A program made the translations under genes and the position numbers. The notes beneath the pieces are model-generated. The model was not told where the DNA came from. It saw nothing but the letters and a program-made list of their open reading frames with translations, and did not search any database. Shown piece by piece: positions 1 through 9,561 of a stretch of 56,618 nt of DNA (within the stretch, counting starts at the first letter, position 1; every line of letters starts with the position of its first letter). Where the stretch lies: contig NZ_CVSH01000060.1 of NCBI RefSeq assembly GCF_001179965.1, positions 1-56,618 on the forward strand. The letters run 5' to 3'. The DNA is from Candidatus Pelagibacter communis. GTDB lineage: Bacteria > Pseudomonadota > Alphaproteobacteria > Pelagibacterales > Pelagibacteraceae.

Positions 1-1070
1 AAAACCGTTTTTCCAATTAATTCTTTCAAGAATTTTTAAAGCGTCTTTTTTGCTACTCTCAAATATTAATTACAAGTTCAACTATTAGCTCAGCTAAGGT
101 TTTTAATAAATTTAAATTTAAAAAAACTGTTCATCAGTTTTTTCCAATAGATGCAAATATAATTTCAAAAAAATTTCTTAATTATTGGAAACCGTGTATG
201 GCAATTTTTATAGATTCTGAAATTTGGCCAAATACAATACACAACTTGAATAAAAGAAAAGTTCCTACAATATTATTAAATGCAAGAATAACTAGAAAAT
301 CTTTTAAAAGATGGCGCCATCTGGGAAATTTTGGAAAAAAAATCTTTCATAGTTTTACATATGCATTCCCTTGTAATAAAGAAACTCTTAATTATTTGAA
401 ATTTCTAGGAGTGATTAATATCAAACTGATTGGAAATTTAAAATTTACTCAAAAAAGATTTAAAAAAGATATTGCTCCATCTAAATTAATTAAATTTTTA
501 AGTAAAAAGGTTTTTTGGTGTGCATCTAGTACCCATAAAGGTGAGGAGGAGTTTTGTATTGAAATACATAAAGGGTTAAAAAAACTTCATAAGAATATAG
601 TTACAATCATTATTCCCAGACATGTGAATAGAAAAGATGAAATAATTCAAATTATAAAAGAAAAAAACTTAAACTTTTATTGTCATAGTTCTAATAAAAT
701 AATTCCAGTTAATACCGATATATATTTAGTTGATACTTATGGTGAAACTGAGATTTTTTATAATCTTAATAAAATTGTTTTTATGGGTGGATCAATTGTA
801 AAGCACGGTGGTCAGAATCCATTAGAGCCTGTTAGATATGGATGTAAAATCATACACGGACCAAATGTAGAAAATTTTAATGATGTTTATAAATTATTAA
901 ATATAAATAATTTATCAAAAAAAATTTTGTTAAAAAAAAATTTTATCAGTGAAATAGAAAAATCTTTTAAAACAAAAAAAAGTTCAAGTTTGATTGTTAA
1001 AAAAATAGAGGATATAGGTATAAAAATACTTAAAAATACTACAAAGGAATTAAAAGCATTTATTAAATGA
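1..1070 (+). CDS. waaA: 3-deoxy-D-manno-octulosonic acid (Kdo) transferase, 5' partial, apparent frameshift
   Basis: Transfers Kdo from CMP-Kdo to lipid A precursor at the inner face of the inner membrane. The family pattern is clear: ILITSST near 70-90, the acceptor-side block FIDSEIWPN, then STHKGEE, a phosphate-binding IPRH and the C-terminal GGSIVKHGGQNPLEP signature. The ATG at 198 is internal to the family, because homologous sequence continues upstream in the same frame to base 21, where a stop lies at 18-20. Bases 1-36 carry a matching continuation in another frame (KTVFPINSFKNF). Adding one T to the T5 run at 33-37 would join the two frames. So either the gene is broken or the base call is wrong. 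The remainder of the N-terminus lies outside the window. The stop overlaps lpxK by 4 bases. Confidence 0.85.
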
Positions 1071-2005
1071 AATTTTATAAGCCGAAATTTTGGGATAAAA
1101 AAAAACCAAATCTTCTTGCTTTAATTCTTCTTCCATTAACCATTCTACTTTTAGCTAATAATTTACTTAGAAATTTTTTTAAAGCAAAAAAAAGTATAGA
1201 TATCATAAAAATATGTATAGGAAATATTTATGTTGGAGGCACAGGAAAAACTCCTTTAGCAATAAAATCTGAAAATATAATGAATGCTGCAAAATTAAAT
1301 TCTGTGATAATTAAAAAATTTTATAAAAATCAACTTGATGAACAGTTACTTATTAAAAAATATTCAAAACTTATTTGTAAAAAAAAAAGATTGGATGCTG
1401 TCAAAGAGGCTAAAGTCAAAAATTTTAAATACGCTATATTTGACGATGGATTGCAGGATTATTCAATTGATTATGATATAAAAATTGTTTGTTTTAATAA
1501 TATTCAATGGATAGGAAATGGCTTTCTTATTCCCGCAGGACCTTTAAGAGAAAAATTAGACTCAATAAAAAAATACGATGCAATTGTTATTAATGGCGAT
1601 CCAAGACTCAATGGTGACTTAGTTAATGAGATAAATAAAATAAAAAAAGATTTGCAGATTTTCGAAACTAAGTATGAAATATCTAACCTGGAAGAATTTG
1701 ATAAGAAACTTAACTATGTTATCTTTTCTGGAATTGGAAATCCAAAAAACTTTTTGAAAATTTTAAAAGAAAATAACTTAAATATATCGAAAGAATTTAT
1801 TTTTCCAGATCATCACAATTATACTGATAATGATTTGGGAGACATTATAAATTATTCTAAAACAAACAATCTAAAAATAATCACCACAGAAAAAGATTAT
1901 TTTAAACTTAATGAAAAGTTTCAAAATGAAATGTTATATTTAAAACTAAAACTTAAAATATTTAATGAAAAAAAATTTCTAGAATTTTTAACACACAAAA
2001 AATGA
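1067..2005 (+). CDS. lpxK: tetraacyldisaccharide 4'-kinase
   Basis: Phosphorylates the 4' position of the lipid A disaccharide at the inner membrane, using ATP. The 312-residue length suits LpxK. A hydrophobic N-terminal anchor (about 17-31) precedes the P-loop GGTGKT at 57-62; DDGLQD near 126 and PDHHNYTD near 245 are family motifs. The start overlaps the waaA stop (ATGA), and its own stop overlaps the acyltransferase start in the same way, so the three genes form a tightly coupled lipid A unit. Confidence 0.93.
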   Translation: MKFYKPKFWDKKKPNLLALILLPLTILLLANNLLRNFFKAKKSIDIIKICIGNIYVGGTGKTPLAIKSENIMNAAKLNSVIIKKFYKNQLDEQLLIKKYSKLICKKKRLDAVKEAKVKNFKYAIFDDGLQDYSIDYDIKIVCFNNIQWIGNGFLIPAGPLREKLDSIKKYDAIVINGDPRLNGDLVNEINKIKKDLQIFETKYEISNLEEFDKKLNYVIFSGIGNPKNFLKILKENNLNISKEFIFPDHHNYTDNDLGDIINYSKTNNLKIITTEKDYFKLNEKFQNEMLYLKLKLKIFNEKKFLEFLTHKK

Positions 2006-2865
2006 AAATTATTCTTTATTTTTTACAATATATTTTTATTAAATTATTTTTTTTAATTTGTAAAACTATTGGTTTTAAAAAAGCATCTAACTTTGGAAAA
2101 TTTGTTGGTGAAAAAATTGGTCCTATATTCAAATCAAAAGAGATTATTAAAAAAAACATAAATTTAATTTTACCTAACACAAGCCAAGAGAATATAGATA
2201 TAATTACAAAAAAAATGTGGGGAAACTATGGAAGAATATTATCAGAATATGTTTTTTTAAAAGGTTTTAGAAAAGGCAACTTGGAAAAATATCTCAATAT
2301 ATCTGGACTAGAGTATTTGAATGAAATAAAGAAAAAAAATATCCCTGTTGTTTTTATATCTGGTCATTTTAATAACTTTGAGTTAATGGCGATGCAAATT
2401 GAGAAATCTGGTCTAGAACTTGGGGCAATATATAGACCTCTAAATAATTTTTTCTTGAACAGCACTATGGAGAATATTAGAAAAAAATTTATTTGTAGAA
2501 ATCAAATTAAAAAAGGATTGTCTGGTATTAGAGAAATTTTAAATTTATTTAAAAAAAATATTTCAATAGCATTAATGATTGATCAAAGAGTTACTGAAGG
2601 TATAAAATCTAACTTTTTTAAAAAAGAAGCTTTCACTACTACAATACCTGCTCAATTAGTCAAAAAATTTGGTTGTCCAGTAGTTAGTATTTATATCGAA
2701 AGAATTGATGGGCATAATTTTAGAATGACTATAGAAAAACCAATATATTTTTCTAAAGATAAAAGCACAGAAGATATTACTCAACATTTAAATTATTTAC
2801 TTGAAAAGATGATTTTAAAAAATCCCGAACAATGGATTTTAACTCACAATAGATGGAAAATTTAA
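2002..2865 (+). CDS. LpxL/HtrB-family lipid A (lysophospholipid) acyltransferase
   Basis: A late acyltransferase that adds a secondary acyl chain to Kdo-lipid A, expected at the inner membrane. At 287 residues it has a hydrophobic N-terminus (about 1-25) and the HX4E catalytic motif H122-E127 inside SGHFNNFE. A downstream block MIDQRVTEGI and a C-terminal PEQWILTHNRW match the LpxL/LpxM superfamily (usually PExYxWxHRRW). It is the last gene of the waaA-lpxK unit. LpxL versus LpxM cannot be decided from sequence alone, so no symbol is given. Confidence 0.88.
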   Translation: MKIILYFLQYIFIKLFFLICKTIGFKKASNFGKFVGEKIGPIFKSKEIIKKNINLILPNTSQENIDIITKKMWGNYGRILSEYVFLKGFRKGNLEKYLNISGLEYLNEIKKKNIPVVFISGHFNNFELMAMQIEKSGLELGAIYRPLNNFFLNSTMENIRKKFICRNQIKKGLSGIREILNLFKKNISIALMIDQRVTEGIKSNFFKKEAFTTTIPAQLVKKFGCPVVSIYIERIDGHNFRMTIEKPIYFSKDKSTEDITQHLNYLLEKMILKNPEQWILTHNRWKI

Positions 2866-2869
2866 TTAC

Positions 2870-3058
2870 TTATTTGCTTTCCTTTTTTTTTGATGCCTCC
2901 ACATAAGAGTAATAAGCTTCTTGGTCTTCAACATTCCAGTAAGTCAAGTTTTCTATAGGTATTTTTTTATTTGAAATAGCGCATAATACGTAATCACCAG
3001 GCTCAATAATTTCAAAATTATTAGGCAAATATCTCAATTTAGCTAATTTATTTTCCAT
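2870..3058 (-). CDS. DUF2093 domain protein
   Basis: A 62-residue soluble protein that fits the alphaproteobacterial DUF2093 family over its whole length: an AKLRYLPNNFEIIEPGDYV opening, a CA(I/V)(S/T) block, then a PIENLTYWNVEDQEAYYSY core. Its function is not known. It converges on the acyltransferase (4-base gap) and diverges from purD, with only 26 bases between the start codons, so any promoter here must share that spacer with purD or reach into it. Confidence 0.85.
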   Translation of the reverse strand: MENKLAKLRYLPNNFEIIEPGDYVLCAISNKKIPIENLTYWNVEDQEAYYSYVEASKKKESK

Positions 3059-3084
3059 ACTTAAGTTATATAAAATATATATAT

Positions 3085-4344
3085 ATGAATATTGGAATTA
3101 TTGGAAGTGGTGGACGTGAACATGCGCTGTGTTTGAAATTGAAAGAGTCAGACCTCGTTAACAAAATTTATTGTTTTCCTGGAAACGCTGGAACAGAATT
3201 ACTAGCAGAGAATATTGATATAAATATTGACGACTTTAACGAGATTAAAAAAAAATCTCTAGAAAAAAATATTACCTTATTAGTTGTTGGCCCTGAAAAA
3301 CAACTCGTTAATGGAATAGTAGATTTTTTTAAAAATACTGGTATCCAAGTGTTTGGTCCAAATAAAATTTCTTCTCAACTTGAAGGTTCAAAAATTTTTA
3401 CAAAAAAACTTTGTAAAAAGTTTAATATCCCAACTTCAAAATTTGAGATATTTATAAAAAAAAGTGATGCTATTAATTATTTGGAAAATTCAAAATACCC
3501 TATAGTGATCAAGGCCGATGGCCTGGCATCAGGAAAGGGCGTTTATATTTGTAAATCAAAAAATAACGCAGAAGAAGCCGTAAATGAAATATTTAATGGA
3601 AAATTCGGTAAAGCTGACTCAATTTTAATAGAAGAATTTTTAGAAGGAGAGGAAATGAGTTATTTTGTTATATGTGATGGAAAAGATTATAAATTTTTTC
3701 AAACTGCACAAGATCATAAGAGAGTTGGTGAGGGAGATACAGGTCCTAATACTGGTGGGATGGGAGCATACTCACCATCTAGATTGAATAATGATAGTCT
3801 TCAAGACAAAATCAATAAAAAAATTATAGATCCAACCATGGCTGGGTTGAAAGAACTTAATACAAATTATATCGGCTTCTTGTATGTTGGACTTATGATA
3901 TGTGAAAATGAACCATACCTAATTGAATTTAATGTTAGAATGGGAGATCCAGAGTGCCAAACAATTCTCCCACTACTAAAGTCAGATTTAGCAAAAATCA
4001 TTCTATCATGTTGTAATCAAGAGCTAGGGGTGGAAAATATTGAATGGCTAGAAAAAAAAAGTTTGTGTATCGTCTTATGTTCAAATGGATATCCAGGTGA
4101 TTATAAAAAAAAAGTAATTATAAATAATGTAAAAAATTTAAGAGTTAAGGAGGGTCAATTTATTATTCATGCTGGTACTAAATTTATAAAAGAGGATTTA
4201 TATTCTTATGGGGGTAGAGTGTTAAATATAGTGGTAACCTCGGATAGTTTTGAGAGTAGCAAAAAAGACGCTTTAAAAATTCTTGAAAGAATTAATTGGA
4301 AAAACGGTTTTTATAGAAAAGATATTGGATACAAAGTTACATAA
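3085..4344 (+). CDS. purD: phosphoribosylamine-glycine ligase (GAR synthetase)
   Basis: Catalyses the second step of purine synthesis, joining glycine to 5-phosphoribosylamine with ATP in the cytosol. The 419 residues match full-length PurD: N-terminal IGSGGREHAL, the ATP-grasp block KADGLASGKGV near 147, GDTGPNTGGMGAYSP near 217-232, and the metal site FNVRMGDPECQ near 283. rsmD follows after 3 bases, so the two are probably co-transcribed. The leader is short and A/T only, with no clear Shine-Dalgarno sequence. Confidence 0.97.
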   Translation: MNIGIIGSGGREHALCLKLKESDLVNKIYCFPGNAGTELLAENIDINIDDFNEIKKKSLEKNITLLVVGPEKQLVNGIVDFFKNTGIQVFGPNKISSQLEGSKIFTKKLCKKFNIPTSKFEIFIKKSDAINYLENSKYPIVIKADGLASGKGVYICKSKNNAEEAVNEIFNGKFGKADSILIEEFLEGEEMSYFVICDGKDYKFFQTAQDHKRVGEGDTGPNTGGMGAYSPSRLNNDSLQDKINKKIIDPTMAGLKELNTNYIGFLYVGLMICENEPYLIEFNVRMGDPECQTILPLLKSDLAKIILSCCNQELGVENIEWLEKKSLCIVLCSNGYPGDYKKKVIINNVKNLRVKEGQFIIHAGTKFIKEDLYSYGGRVLNIVVTSDSFESSKKDALKILERINWKNGFYRKDIGYKVT

Positions 4345-4347
4345 TGC

Positions 4348-4908
4348 ATGAGAATAATATCTGGAAAATTTAAAGGGAAAAAATTGCATCATCCTTTAGA
4401 TAATTTAACTAGACCATTGAGAGACATGGTAAAAGAGGCGATCTTTAATTTTCTTGCTCACTCAGAACATATCAAAATCAATATGAAAGAAGCTTGTATT
4501 TTAGATCTTTTTTCTGGTTCAGGATCTTTTGGTATTGAATGTATTTCAAGAGAGGCGAAAAAGGTTGTTTTCTGTGAAAATTATGAGCCAGCATTACGTG
4601 TATTAAAAAAAAATATTAAATCTCTTAACGAAGTAAAAAAAATTGAAATAAATACACAAGATATTTATGAAATGCTGGATTCTCAAAATTTTAAAAATAG
4701 ATTTAATTTAATTTTTTTAGATCCGCCATTTAAAGAACAAAAAGTCAATGAGCTTTTGTCATTGATAAATAAATCAGATATTTTGGAGAAAGATGGTCTA
4801 ATTATTTTGCATAGAAACAAAAAAAGTAAAGATACGTTAAATATGAAATATGATATTTTGTTAGAAAAAATATATGGAATATCAAAGATATATTTTATTA
4901 AATTTTAG
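4348..4908 (+). CDS. rsmD: 16S rRNA (guanine966-N2)-methyltransferase
   Basis: Methylates G966 of 16S rRNA with S-adenosylmethionine during 30S assembly. The 186-residue protein has the RsmD opening MRIISGKFKGKKL, a TRPLRDMVKEAIF block, the SAM-binding motif DLFSGSGSFGIE near 53-64 and the catalytic DPPF near 125. It follows purD by 3 bases. Its stop is interleaved with the stop of the convergent pgi (bases TTAG at 4905-4908 serve both), and no terminator hairpin separates them. Confidence 0.95.
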   Translation: MRIISGKFKGKKLHHPLDNLTRPLRDMVKEAIFNFLAHSEHIKINMKEACILDLFSGSGSFGIECISREAKKVVFCENYEPALRVLKKNIKSLNEVKKIEINTQDIYEMLDSQNFKNRFNLIFLDPPFKEQKVNELLSLINKSDILEKDGLIILHRNKKSKDTLNMKYDILLEKIYGISKIYFIKF

Positions 4909-6017
4909 ATGTTTAATATTTTTTTAGTTTCAATTTTTATTAATTCGACTGCTGGCTGATCAAAAGGATCTAGATTTAAAGCCTCTCCTATCAAAATTGT
5001 TTCCAACATAAAGAAGGTAAACATCTCTCCTAAAGAACTCTCGGATCTGTCTAATAAATCAAAAGATCTAAACGGTATTTTTTTTCTCTTAAAGATCGTT
5101 TGTGTTGCATATTTTTGTGCTAATTTTATATTTGCTAGATGATTATTTTTTGAATGATCTAGAACATCGAAAAAAGTGTAAAAATTTGTGCTTGGTCCAT
5201 CTAAATATAGTTGCATCATACTGTGGTTGTCTCTTGGTAAATTTGAGACCACTGGCAAAAGTCCTTTTGATTTTTTTCCTAAACTTTCTGCTATAAGTTG
5301 CTGATACCAATGAAATAAACCTTCTGAGTTTTCATCAAAATTCAGAACGATTGAATTATATTTTTTTTTTCTAATTAAAGCGACAGTTGAAATTACATTG
5401 CTAATTAATGAATTAATAAATCTTTTATTTTTAATTAAATTATCAAATCTCTTAAATTTTTTTGGATTAAGACCCATTAATAAAGCTGGCAGCATACCAA
5501 CTTCAGACAAAACAGAATACCTTCCTCCAATATAATTTCTATGATCAATTATATCACTTTTAAGTTTTTTTGCTAAATTTCTAATTTGATTGTTTGAATT
5601 TTCACAAATAAATAAATTATTCTTTTTATTTTTTAAAGACTTGAAGTTAGAAATTGTTTCTAATGTATTTCCAGATTTTGAAATTACTAAATTTAATGGT
5701 TTTAAGTTTTGATTGTAGTTTTTTTTTAAATTTATATTATCAACAAAAGTAAATTTTTTTTTTATTTTAGGGCTAAAAAAGTTATAAATTGCTTTAGCAC
5801 CAAGCGCCGATCCCCCCATTCCGATTAAATTAATATTTTTAAAATTATTATATTTTTTAAAGTTAATATTTTTATATGAATATTTATATTTTTGAGAAAA
5901 GCTTTTTATAAGTTTTTCTTGAACACAGGTATCAAGTTTTTTTTTTAGCTTTATTTCAAGATTTCTGTTTTTTTTTATGTTTACAAAATTTTTAAAATTT
6001 ACAAAATGCTTTTGCAT
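4905..6017 (-). CDS. pgi: glucose-6-phosphate isomerase, compact form
   Basis: Interconverts glucose-6-phosphate and fructose-6-phosphate. The SIS folds are clear: NLIGMGGSALGAKA near 63, the phosphate-binding SKSGNTLETIS near 113, GGRYSVLSEVGMLPALLMG near 164, and a QQLIAESLGKKSKG block. At 370 residues it is much shorter than the roughly 550-residue Pgi of enteric bacteria, so it belongs to the short bacterial group. The N-terminal 55 residues are rich in K and N. It is the last gene of the HAD-ribF-ileS-lspA operon and its start touches the upstream lipoprotein stop. Confidence 0.9.
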   Translation of the reverse strand: MQKHFVNFKNFVNIKKNRNLEIKLKKKLDTCVQEKLIKSFSQKYKYSYKNINFKKYNNFKNINLIGMGGSALGAKAIYNFFSPKIKKKFTFVDNINLKKNYNQNLKPLNLVISKSGNTLETISNFKSLKNKKNNLFICENSNNQIRNLAKKLKSDIIDHRNYIGGRYSVLSEVGMLPALLMGLNPKKFKRFDNLIKNKRFINSLISNVISTVALIRKKKYNSIVLNFDENSEGLFHWYQQLIAESLGKKSKGLLPVVSNLPRDNHSMMQLYLDGPSTNFYTFFDVLDHSKNNHLANIKLAQKYATQTIFKRKKIPFRSFDLLDRSESSLGEMFTFFMLETILIGEALNLDPFDQPAVELIKIETKKILNI

Positions 6018-6334
6018 TAATCTTTATTTATTTGATCTATTACAAATTCTTCAGCAGATCTGTTACCTGTCTCGTTGCTCTTCACACTTTTCGAATTAAT
6101 AGATTTAATTAAGTCTTTAATTTCTTCATCAACTAACTCAGATTGATCATTTATTTTTTCTGATTGTGGAACTGGTAGTTCGTCAAAATTTGGTGGAATT
6201 TCTAATGGATTTTTTTTTATTACTAAAAATTCATCACTATTCTCCTGTTTTTTTCCTGTTAAACCATCTTTAACGGTTTGACAGGAGTATAAAAATAAAA
6301 AACAGGAAAAATAGAGTAAAATTTTTTTATTCAT
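6017..6334 (-). CDS. small lipoprotein, DUF3035-like
   Basis: A 105-residue predicted lipoprotein. The signal peptide (MNKKILLYF, hydrophobic core, lipobox LYSC) ends at a cysteine near residue 18. The segment after it, with EFLVIKKNPLEIPPNFDELP, resembles the DUF3035 lipoproteins of alphaproteobacteria, which have a similar conserved proline-rich stretch. I chose the start at 6334 because its ATG overlaps the lspA stop (ATGAATAA); an in-frame ATG 15 bases upstream is also possible. It follows the gene for signal peptidase II, the enzyme that would process it. Confidence 0.75.
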   Translation of the reverse strand: MNKKILLYFSCFLFLYSCQTVKDGLTGKKQENSDEFLVIKKNPLEIPPNFDELPVPQSEKINDQSELVDEEIKDLIKSINSKSVKSNETGNRSAEEFVIDQINKD

Positions 6335-6827
6335 TAGCTTTCTTTTCAACTTTATTAAAAATTATTTCAACAAAAATAAGGCATACAACACCTAATGTGA
6401 TAAAAACATCTGCTACATTAAATATAAACCAATGAAAATCATTGTAATTTAAATCAATAAAATCTGGAACTGCAGAATAATAAAGTCTGTCGAATAGGTT
6501 GCCAAGTGATCCACCCAAAATGACAAAAAATATAAGTCCTTTTAAATTACTTGACTTTACACCAAGGTATAAAATTACAAAATTAACTAATACAATTATT
6601 AATGTTATTAAATTATAAATAAATTGTTTTTCAAATGACAATAATCCAAACCCAATTCCTGTATTCCAAACTAAAATAATATTTACAAATTGATTTAGAT
6701 AAATATCCACTTTGCCATATGTTTCAGCAATATTTATTACATAAATCTTTGAAATTCTATCTAAAGTAAAAATTAATAATGTAATTAAAAAATAAATAAT
6801 AATTTTCTTATTTATAAAATTTATCAT
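6327..6827 (-). CDS. lspA: lipoprotein signal peptidase (signal peptidase II)
   Basis: An inner-membrane aspartyl protease that removes signal peptides from prolipoproteins. The 166 residues show four hydrophobic segments and the two catalytic blocks: GNLFDRLYYSAVPDFID, which includes the first catalytic aspartate, and FNVADVFITLG with the second. It lies 7 bases after ileS, the common bacterial ileS-lspA order, and is directly followed by a lipoprotein gene. Confidence 0.95.
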   Translation of the reverse strand: MINFINKKIIIYFLITLLIFTLDRISKIYVINIAETYGKVDIYLNQFVNIILVWNTGIGFGLLSFEKQFIYNLITLIIVLVNFVILYLGVKSSNLKGLIFFVILGGSLGNLFDRLYYSAVPDFIDLNYNDFHWFIFNVADVFITLGVVCLIFVEIIFNKVEKKANE

Positions 6828-6834
6828 TTAATTT

Positions 6835-9561
6835 TTATGTTGGATGCCTTTCGCATTCTGCTTCAGTAATTTTCCAACAAACAGGACATTTTTTTCCTTT
6901 TGCTTTTGAAGTTTTTACTTCTATGTTGTCTTTTGCATTTTCATCCAAAATAGTATTTGCAAGTGAAGTTATGCATATTTCTGAAAAATCATATTTTTTT
7001 GCAAGGTCATATAGATCCTTGGTCAATCTGATATCAATTGCGGTTTCTAAACTAGATCCTATCGTTTTGGCTGCTCTTTTTTCCTCAATACTGATATTTA
7101 CTATATCTCTTATTTTATTTATTTTATTCCAGTTGTTGTTAAGCTCATCATCTTTCCAAGATTTTGGAAATTCTGGAAACTTTTTTAAATGAATGCTATT
7201 TTTTTCATCTTTGTTTAAAAGACTGAAAATTTCCTCTGTAGTAAAAGATAAAATCGGTGCAAACCATTTTAGCAAGGCGTCTAATATCGTATTTAATATT
7301 AAAATACAACTTTGTCTCTTATCTGAATTTTTTTTATCACAATATAAAGTATCTTTTCTAATATCAAAATAAAATGAAGAAAGATCTACAGTGCAGAAGT
7401 TTAATAATTCTTTGTACAAAACATGAAAATTGTACTCTCTAAAATTTGCTTTAAATTTTTCATTCAAAATATACAATTTGTGTAGCATTAATTTTTCGAG
7501 TTCTGGAAGTTTGCTAATATCAATATTAGCATATTCTTGCTCTGAATAATTGTCATTTATATTTCCCATTAAGTATCTAAATGTATTTCTTATCTTTCTA
7601 TATGCTTCAGCATGTTGCTCTAAAATTGAGTAGTCTATTCTTAAATCTTCAGAGTAATCGGATGCAGTCACCCAAACTCTAAGGATATCTGCTCCATATT
7701 TTTTTAGAATATCCTCAGGAAAGATCTGGTTCCCTAAAGACTTTGACATTTTCAAACCTTTACCATCCATCACAAATCCGTGAGATAAGATACTTTCAAA
7801 TGGAGCTCTGCCTCTTGTTCCACAAGATTCTAATAATGAGGAGTGAAACCATCCTCTATGTTGATCAGATCCTTCTAGGTACATAGATGCAGGCCATTTT
7901 AAGTCTCCTCTTTTTTCAAGAACAAATGAATGTGTAGATCCACTGTCAAACCAAACCTCAACGATATCTTTTAGTTTAACAAAATCTTCAGCTTTATAAT
8001 GATCTCCTAAAAACTTTTGAGGGTCATCTGAAAACCAGCAATCTGATCCTTCTTTTTCGTAAATAGACGCAATATTTTCAAACACATCCTCATCTACTAA
8101 AACCTTGCCATCTGATTTAGAAATAAATATAGGCAATGGTACGCCCCAAACTCTTTGTCTAGAAACACACCAATCTGGTCTTGTTTCAATCATTGATCTC
8201 AATCTTTCTTTCCCTTTTGCAGGATAAAATTCTGTATCATCAATGGCTTTTAAAGCTTTATCTCTTAATTTGTGGCTTTCCATAGAAATAAACCATTGAG
8301 GTGTAGCTCTATGGACTAACGGAGCTTTAGATCTCCACGAATGAGGATATGAGTGGTTTAGTTTTCCATTCGCTAATAAATTTTTTTCATTTTTAAGCTT
8401 CTCAATAACAATTGGGTTTGCTTTAAAAATATGAATGCCTTCAAAATTTAAAACATGTTTTGTATACTTTCCATCATCATCAACTGTTTCAACAGCTTTA
8501 ATATTATTATTTAAACATAAATTAAAATCATCTGGTCCATGGCTTGGGGCGCAATGTACTATTCCTGAGCCTTGTTCTGTCGTAACAAACCTTGCCTCAA
8601 GCATCGGTATATCATAATTGTAGCCTATGCTCTTAAATGGATGGGAGCAAACTACTCCATCAAAATCGGATCCATTTATTTCAGTAATAATTTTGTAGTC
8701 GTTAATTTTACAATCTGCAACTACACTTTTTAAAAGATCTTTTGCAACTATAATTTTTCTTGTGTTAAAATCACCTTTATCGTTAATTTGTATTATAACA
8801 TATTTCAAAGATTTGTTGTAAGCTAAAGCTTTATTTGCTGGTATCGTCCATGGTGTAGTTGTCCAGATAATTACCTCAGTATCTAAAAGATTTTTTAATT
8901 TTGATTTTTGAATAGGAAACGAAACATAAATTGTATCCGATGTATGATCCATATATTCAACCTCTGCATCAGCTAGAGCGGTTTTCTCTACAGTGGACCA
9001 CAAAACTGGCTTGTAGCCTCTATATAAACTACCTTCTTTTAAAAATTTACCTAATTCTCTTACTATTTGAGCCTCAGCGTCATAACTCATTGTAGAATAA
9101 TAATTTTCCCAGTCTCCAACAACTCCAAGCCTTTTAAATTGTTCTTTATGAACTTTGATCCATTTATTAGCAAAATCTCTGCATTCTTTTCTAAATTCAA
9201 CGACTGGAACGTCATTTTTATTTTTTTTATTTTTTTTATATTGTTCCTCTATTTTCCATTCAATCGGCAAACCATGACAATCCCATCCTGGAACATATAC
9301 TGAGTCTTTACCATCCATTTGATGAAATTTTGTGATTATGTCTTTAAGAATTTTATTAAAAGCCGTACCCATATGAATATTACCATTTGCATAAGGAGGC
9401 CCATCGTGAAGAACGAACTTTTCTTTGCCTTTATTATTTTCTCTTAATAAATTGTAAAGATCAATTTTATTCCAATGTTCAACGATTTTAGGTTCTTTCA
9501 ATGGAAGATTTGCTTTCATTGAAAAAGCCGTTTTTGGAAGATTTATTTGATCTTTGCTCAT
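6835..9561 (-). CDS. ileS: isoleucyl-tRNA synthetase
   Basis: Charges tRNA-Ile and edits misactivated valine. The 908 residues carry the class I signature GNIHMG near 60-65 (HMGT in place of HIGH), the CP1 editing domain with TTTPWTIPANKALAYN, WFDSGSTHSFV, and KMSKSLGN near 604. The C-terminal zinc-binding block is KKCPVCWKITEAECERHP. The start overlaps the ribF stop by 4 bases, so translation is probably coupled within HAD-ribF-ileS-lspA. Confidence 0.97.
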   Translation of the reverse strand: MSKDQINLPKTAFSMKANLPLKEPKIVEHWNKIDLYNLLRENNKGKEKFVLHDGPPYANGNIHMGTAFNKILKDIITKFHQMDGKDSVYVPGWDCHGLPIEWKIEEQYKKNKKNKNDVPVVEFRKECRDFANKWIKVHKEQFKRLGVVGDWENYYSTMSYDAEAQIVRELGKFLKEGSLYRGYKPVLWSTVEKTALADAEVEYMDHTSDTIYVSFPIQKSKLKNLLDTEVIIWTTTPWTIPANKALAYNKSLKYVIIQINDKGDFNTRKIIVAKDLLKSVVADCKINDYKIITEINGSDFDGVVCSHPFKSIGYNYDIPMLEARFVTTEQGSGIVHCAPSHGPDDFNLCLNNNIKAVETVDDDGKYTKHVLNFEGIHIFKANPIVIEKLKNEKNLLANGKLNHSYPHSWRSKAPLVHRATPQWFISMESHKLRDKALKAIDDTEFYPAKGKERLRSMIETRPDWCVSRQRVWGVPLPIFISKSDGKVLVDEDVFENIASIYEKEGSDCWFSDDPQKFLGDHYKAEDFVKLKDIVEVWFDSGSTHSFVLEKRGDLKWPASMYLEGSDQHRGWFHSSLLESCGTRGRAPFESILSHGFVMDGKGLKMSKSLGNQIFPEDILKKYGADILRVWVTASDYSEDLRIDYSILEQHAEAYRKIRNTFRYLMGNINDNYSEQEYANIDISKLPELEKLMLHKLYILNEKFKANFREYNFHVLYKELLNFCTVDLSSFYFDIRKDTLYCDKKNSDKRQSCILILNTILDALLKWFAPILSFTTEEIFSLLNKDEKNSIHLKKFPEFPKSWKDDELNNNWNKINKIRDIVNISIEEKRAAKTIGSSLETAIDIRLTKDLYDLAKKYDFSEICITSLANTILDENAKDNIEVKTSKAKGKKCPVCWKITEAECERHPT

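Noticed and set aside
6923-9303. Plus-strand open frames opposite ileS (for example 6923-7192, 8435-8617, 9067-9303)
   Set aside because: They are antisense shadows of a well-conserved gene with no family similarity or ribosome binding site.
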